Positions 18,643 to 23,414 of a stretch of DNA of 23,414 nucleotides are shown piece by piece. Made by a program: the position numbers and the translations under genes. The stretch spans positions 205,516-228,929 of the forward strand of contig JH153151.1 of the NCBI GenBank assembly GCA_000226015.1, given 5' to 3'. Numbering within the stretch: position 1 is the stretch's first letter; each line of letters starts with the position of its first letter. This DNA is from Mnemiopsis leidyi (taxonomy: Eukaryota > Ctenophora > Tentaculata > Lobata > Bolinopsidae). Under the pieces are notes generated by a model, which did not search any database, was not told the origin of the DNA, and worked only from the letters and a program-made list of their open reading frames with translations.

Positions 18643-20487
18643 TTAAAACATATTAACCTGAAATTCTCTGGAGTTATCGTTGAGTTGAGTGAAGGTTGGG
18701 ATTACATTAGATTTCCTAAAATTACTGTGGCTTGAACTGTTGACAGCAGTTTTGAAACTATCAGATATAAAAGATGGCTTGTGGGGGCCTGATAGAATAG
18801 CGTGTACTTCACCATCACTGTCATTTTCAGGAGGAATTATCATATTTTCCTTGTTGAAATCTCTATGATACACCTTTTTCATCATTGAAGGATGCTTTCC
18901 AATAAAACTTGGATGTTTAACTTTATCAAACTTATCACACCCAACAAATTCAGAACTCCTATTTATTTGTTCATTAATGAATGATTCAGGTTGAGTTTCC
19001 ACTGATGATGTTTCCGGTTCAAAGTATTTCACAAAATCACTGACAGCTGCTCTATTTGCATACGGATTTCTGTTGTAATTTAAACCTTTGAAGTCTTGAG
19101 AGCGTTTTTCATCCATTGGAAAAGAAGGTTCTGGTTCCCTTGTTAATAACTCTGCTGTAGGTTGTATCATATGATTATTGACAACAGCTCCTTTTGAATA
19201 TTGGCCATTTGCAGTACTCCTACTATGATCATAAATAGGATATACCCTTGTTTGAGATTCGGTCTTATATGGACCAAATCCAGGCGGACACTGTCCTGAA
19301 TTATTCTGAGAATTGACAACTACACCACTGGTTCTGCCTGAAATTGGTTGTTCCCGATAAAATATCCTGGGGGTCTCTACGAAAGGATTCGCTGTTGTTG
19401 GAGGTGCTATCCCAGGTGGTACTAATCCAGCAGGGTAATCATTGGATGCTAACTGAGGACCAATGAATTTATCAACAATAGATTTATCTGAATACTGCTT
19501 TTCGACAAGATACTTAGAATAACACTGTTCTGAATTATTCTGAAAGTGGGCAACTACGCCACTGGTTCTGCTTGAATTTGTTTGTTCCTGATAAAATGTC
19601 TTGGGGGTCTCTAGGAAAGGATTTGCTGTAGTTGGAGGTGCTATCCCAGGTGGTCCTATTCCAGCAGGATAATCAGGGGATGCTAACTGAGGACCAATGA
19701 AGTGATCAGCAATAGAATAATCCGAATTTTGCTTGTCACGGAGGCAATTGGAATTACTGTCTTTCAAAAGGGTATGAGAAGGTTTTATATATCTTGATTC
19801 ACCATAGGTCATTCTAGATTGCATTGGAGAGAGTTTACATGATTGGGCCTCTGAAATCAGCTGAGCAGAGATATCTTGCAATTCTTGAATAATGTTATCT
19901 TTTGGTTGTTCGATGTTAACTGGACTCCTCATTGAAGACAGATTTCTAAAACTGTCAAAATTGTTATTATGCCCACCATTTTCTGTTGATTCATTACTAT
20001 GTGTGTACTGATTAGAATGATAATGATAATCTTGTTGGTTAGATATGTCATGGCAACTTTCATTGGCAACAGTATTTAAACACTTTCGTTTCTTTTGGTC
20101 AGGAGCTTTAGAAGAGGGTGAGATCTCTTTTTCTGTGGGTGAGGCATGGCGAGGGGCCTTGGTGTTGCTCTTTTTACTGGACAATTTACTGTCCATTTTC
20201 TTTGCCACAGGCTTTTCTTTGCTTGTTGCAGTTTCACTAGAGCATTTCTTCGTTCTCGTTTTCTGAGGCGAAATGTCTGACCTAAAATCGTTTGACTTTT
20301 TAAAATCAGGCTTTGCTTCACTTGATGCAGTTTCACTGGAGCTTTTCTTTTTTCTGGTTTTCAGAGGTGAAACATCTGATTTAAAATCTTTTGACTTTCT
20401 AAAATCGGGAGACTGATCAATTTTAGCTCTCGCCAACAGGACATATCGCTGAAAATTGTCTATTCTGTCCTGATCTTCCAGAGACAT
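18643..20487 (-). CDS. 614-residue low-complexity, probably nuclear protein with two internal duplications
   Basis: I do not recognise the family. The single ORF begins MSLEDQDRIDNFQRYVLLAR. Residues ~27-60 and 60-93 are a 33-residue tandem repeat (DFKKSNDFRSDISPQKTRTK type). Residues 98-136 are very basic and end in PDQKKRK, a classical nuclear localisation pattern. Residues ~251-328 and 329-406 are a 78-residue tandem repeat containing FIGPQLAS, DYPAG, PPGIAPPTTANPF and RTSGVV. The rest is rich in Ser, Asn, Gln and Pro and has no membrane segment or signal peptide. An AG at 20498 lies ten bases before the ATG. The last codons read EFQVNMF then stop, but the ORF could splice out at 18658 (CAG before GTTAAT, phase 0) onto TRPT1 exon 2. 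Length and conserved repeats make it clearly coding; role unknown. Confidence 0.8.
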   Translation of the reverse strand: MSLEDQDRIDNFQRYVLLARAKIDQSPDFRKSKDFKSDVSPLKTRKKKSSSETASSEAKPDFKKSNDFRSDISPQKTRTKKCSSETATSKEKPVAKKMDSKLSSKKSNTKAPRHASPTEKEISPSSKAPDQKKRKCLNTVANESCHDISNQQDYHYHSNQYTHSNESTENGGHNNNFDSFRNLSSMRSPVNIEQPKDNIIQELQDISAQLISEAQSCKLSPMQSRMTYGESRYIKPSHTLLKDSNSNCLRDKQNSDYSIADHFIGPQLASPDYPAGIGPPGIAPPTTANPFLETPKTFYQEQTNSSRTSGVVAHFQNNSEQCYSKYLVEKQYSDKSIVDKFIGPQLASNDYPAGLVPPGIAPPTTANPFVETPRIFYREQPISGRTSGVVVNSQNNSGQCPPGFGPYKTESQTRVYPIYDHSRSTANGQYSKGAVVNNHMIQPTAELLTREPEPSFPMDEKRSQDFKGLNYNRNPYANRAAVSDFVKYFEPETSSVETQPESFINEQINRSSEFVGCDKFDKVKHPSFIGKHPSMMKKVYHRDFNKENMIIPPENDSDGEVHAILSGPHKPSFISDSFKTAVNSSSHSNFRKSNVIPTFTQLNDNSREFQVNMF

Positions 20488-20499
20488 ATTACCCGACCT

Positions 20500-21310
20500 A
20501 TGATGATATTGAGTTATAATAATGTAAATAGATATAAATATGAAATCAAAAATTGCAGAATTGAAATAACTTAAAGTCTGTCTTTGACTTCTTCAGGGTC
20601 AAAGCCAATACAACAGAAATGAATGCAATATTTGTCCGTAGGTGCTACATAGGCCATCGGCCTGTATCATAGCTAATTTGAAAAAAAAGAGATTGGCCTC
20701 TATAGAAAAGCCGAGGTTGATGCCTATGTACGATGTTAAGTATAATACATATCTTGGCATCTGACATATTGAACTGAGATTTAGAACTTTGTATAAATAG
20801 TATTGACAAGAGCTTCCTAACATTCTTTAAAATGTTTATTTAAATCTGTGAATAATGTAATCTTTTGGTTACCTTTTAAAGAGGAGTATAGAAGATAATC
20901 ATGATCAGTGATAACTTGATTGGACGTCTAGTGAATGCAAGTTGGAATAAGTTATAAGCCAATGTAAAAGGAAAAGCATGAAGAACAAATACTAAATCGC
21001 ACGCCTGTGAGGAACGTAAAAATTCTTACATTTGTTTATTCTTAAATATTGCAATTTGTAAGAACCATCGCTTTGAGACGTTGCATGATCCTCGAAGTGG
21101 TCATCTTTAATCAAAGCAACAAGGACTTAGGTCAAACCAACAAAGACTTATCAGGATTCAGGTTCCCAGTCAAATGCCTCGAAGTTAGCTAACTTAGTTC
21201 AAAGCAAACATAGATATCGGGAGCATGTGCACTTGTTGTACAAACCCGAAACTGAGGCTTCCTATTTTATTAGAAATTATTTTAATGAATTGATTAATAT
21301 TGAATATGCT
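20500..21310. other. Upstream of the 614-residue gene, nothing recognised
   Basis: A 74-codon minus-strand ORF (20599-20823) has no features of a gene. No repeat or RNA gene is apparent. Confidence 0.45.
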
Positions 21311-21312
21311 CA

Positions 21313-21406
21313 CTGGTAGTGTAGTTATGTACATCTTTTAACAAGGAATACGTAGTGTTATAACTACATATTCCTTGTTAAAAGATGTACGTAACTACAC
21401 TAGCAG
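21313..21406. repeat. Near-perfect hairpin with ~45-bp arms
   Basis: The left arm (CTGGTAGTGTAGTTATGTAC, then CATCTTTTAACAAGGAATA) is repeated as its reverse complement up to 21406 with about three differences and almost no loop. Some differences would still pair as G-U in RNA. No flanking target duplication was found. It could be a short foldback element or a small-RNA precursor. Confidence 0.85.
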
Positions 21407-22675
21407 TCCTCTTTCTCATCAAAAGTACAAAAATCCCTATTCTTTAGACCATGCTCACTGGAAAAGCGATGTTATCAAAATGGTAATGCCAACTACTCTC
21501 GAAACCAGAAAGTAAAAGTGAATAGCTCAGCTCTGTATCAGTCAAGTTCCAAAATACAACTAGAGCTTTTCAAGGAGATTTGATGGGTGATGCCCGTTTA
21601 AAATTTCTTCACCAGGCCAGGAATGCATGAGAATGCTTAATGGCCGCAACAGTTGGTTATCAGCCTTGGATAATATAAAAGTAATGTAACACATGTTTAG
21701 CAAGTGTTTGCTCTAACCATTGCTAAATCAGTATAATAACCCGTACCTGCGCACATTTCACCCGTTCGCCCCGAGGTCGATATGTATACCTGCTCTAGCG
21801 ACTGATATTGTGCCATATCTATTCGCTACAGAATCAATTTCCTTAGTGAGTTCGCTTTTAAAAGCTTAGTTCTATCCATAACAGCATGCATTTTGAAGAA
21901 AGAAATAGTTTTTCGATAATTTCACTAATTAATTAATAAAATAATCAATTAATTATCTTCAATTACGCATAATTATGACTCATGAACTAATTTCTCAAAA
22001 TCATCTCGGGACAATGTACAAGCAACAATGCTTTAGCAAATATGGAACCATGCAAACTGTTTGATTGTGGATAAAATGTATCCACAATGAGTCATTGAAG
22101 TGCGGATATATATATATCGACCTTAGGGGTTTGCCGGGGGAAGTCGAATTGTTTCGAGGAAAAATCCAATTATACCCCATGCAAATCTGTTTTAGTGCAA
22201 ATTTGATAGCTTGTTGAATTATCTAGGTTGTTTTCAAAAAAAAATTGAAGAGAAATTCTAAGATAAGAAGTTAATTCTATTTATTTCACAGGCAAATTGG
22301 CTGCAGCTGATATGACCAGCTAATTGTTATCTCACCTAGTGAAACTCCCAAGGTCGATAAATCGACCTCCTCAGTATAACTGAGGCACTAAAATTGGAAT
22401 CATTCTCCTCATTGTATTAAGATGTAAGGCTGTGTCATATGGCCATGGGGCTTAAAAACTTTCAGGAATAAGCAATTTTCGAAATTATGAGAATATTGAC
22501 CTCCCGATATGTCAAAAATCAAAAGCATTAAGACAAAAACCTTTCAGACTTTCAAACGATCTCGTTCAGCTTTAGCTGCGTGAGTCGGGTATCACCGCGA
22601 CAGAATACAAATTGGGGCCGGGGTAAATTTGAAAATTCATTTTCGGGGGTATAGGGGTTATATATTTACTTTAAC
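21407..22675. other. Intergenic stretch, nothing recognised
   Basis: AT-rich, without coding potential. It holds a short inverted repeat GGTCGATAAATCGACC near 22352 and an ATTAATTAATAAAATAATCA-type AT-rich patch near 21925. Confidence 0.45.
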
Positions 22676-22677
22676 AG

Positions 22678-22826
22678 GTGCTGACGCACGCTACGCGCGT
22701 GGCTGCTATACGCAGCTAAAAATTAAATTAAACGCAGCTAAAAATTAAATTTTCCAGTCACCTCTGACTTCACCTAACCATGAGCTAGGTGCTTACGCCG
22801 CACGCGCGGCTGCTATGCAGCGCAAG
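22678..22826. repeat. CpG-rich imperfect repeats
   Basis: An ACGCRCGCTACGCGCGTGGC-like block (about 22683-22720) recurs imperfectly near 22795-22825 with GGCTGCTATGCAGC. Between them lies a 22-bp tandem pair with core ACGCAGCTAAAAATTAAATT. The CpG density is far above the rest of the window. Confidence 0.6.
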
Positions 22827-23048
22827 TGCAGCGCGACGCGCGCAAAAGAGCTCTCGTTAAAGCATTAGAGCAAAGCAAAGACCGTACGACGTACGTGCGC
22901 GGCTCCAAATTCGGACAGGTAGTTCAGACCTGGTCATGGTGTGAGCGACTGAGCGAGCTTTTGCCTGGGGACCTCAGGCTAATTGTTTATGTTGCTTTGC
23001 AACGGCGGGAAACGTAGATGGTAGAGAGAGCCGCGCGACGCCCGGTAA

Positions 23049-23414
23049 AGGGAATCAACAAGGAACAACCTGAAATTTAAGCAATACTACGATTACTGCC
23101 AGTCAAACATAGATAAATTTCTTAATATTCTAGAAAACGATCTTGCTAACAATACTATAGGAAATTTCACCAAATTTCACGAAATCTATAAGAAAGGTAT
23201 TGATAAAACATGCAAGCTGGAGAGACCTAAATGCTCTAAACGTACTGTACAAAACAACCCCTGGATCACGCCTGGTTTAATAGTGTCTATAAACCACCAA
23301 CATGAGCTGTACAAGGACTGGGTAAAAGCTAGAAAAGTTAAGTGTAAATTAGGTGAAGTGTGTGACAAAGGAGGCTTATGCCACTGCCCAACCTGCAGTA
23401 AGAAACACACCAAA
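23049..23414 (+). mobile_element. Non-LTR retrotransposon fragment (endonuclease-RT linker region), open at right edge
   Basis: An open frame without its own start runs from after a stop at 23046 to the window end. NNPWITPGLIVSINHQHELY followed by KDWVKARK is the typical linker between the endonuclease and reverse transcriptase of jockey/CR1-like LINEs. The upstream FHEIYKKGIDKTCKLE segment also fits. No endonuclease is present upstream in frame, so the copy is probably 5'-truncated; the RT would lie beyond the edge. Whether it is intact cannot be seen. Confidence 0.75.

Noticed and set aside
22826-23017. 63-residue plus-strand ORF in the CpG-rich block
   Set aside because: Short, compositionally driven and unlike any retrotransposon protein I know; not in frame with the LINE fragment.

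Overview
The window looks like nuclear DNA from an AT-rich animal genome, most likely a marine invertebrate and possibly a cnidarian. The genes are split by GT-AG introns (two look GC-AG), introns and intergenic DNA are full of minisatellites, and there is a pogo-like MITE and a fragment of a non-LTR retrotransposon. The species cannot be fixed from the sequence. Splice models below were built by hand from splice sites, reading phase and remembered family similarity; no transcript or database search was available.

Left half (about 1-13.3 kb). The minus strand carries the first ~617 codons of ATG2, the autophagy lipid-transfer protein. I could thread 16 exons in consistent phase from the start codon at 13231 to the left edge, where the gene runs out of the window. 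Two other genes lie inside its introns on the opposite strand. A secreted protein with a Cys-rich LGCW domain and an F5/8-like domain (10545-11601) sits in intron 3. A single-exon major facilitator transporter (4931-6247), bracketed by diverged ~330-bp direct repeats, sits in intron 8. Most of the larger ATG2 introns hold a different tandem repeat, several touching a splice site. The presumed ATG2 promoter has a GTCACGTGAC palindrome (CLEAR/TFEB type) and three CCAAT boxes spaced exactly 31 bp apart.

Middle (13.3-15.5 kb). Mostly non-coding: a three-unit ~140-bp repeat, a 30-bp tandem repeat and one orphan exon-like ORF.

Right half (15.5-20.5 kb). The minus strand carries TRPT1/Tpt1, tRNA 2'-phosphotransferase (six exons, 290 residues, all four catalytic residues present). 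Directly upstream on the same strand is a 614-residue low-complexity, probably nuclear protein of unknown function. Its stop codon is only ~95 bp before the apparent 3' splice site of the TRPT1 first exon, an operon-like spacing; a phase-0 splice could instead join the two into one long protein.

Right edge (20.5-23.4 kb). No gene until a partial non-LTR retrotransposon ORF (23049 to the end). There is a near-perfect 45-bp-arm hairpin at 21313-21406 and a CpG-rich patch at 22680-23050.
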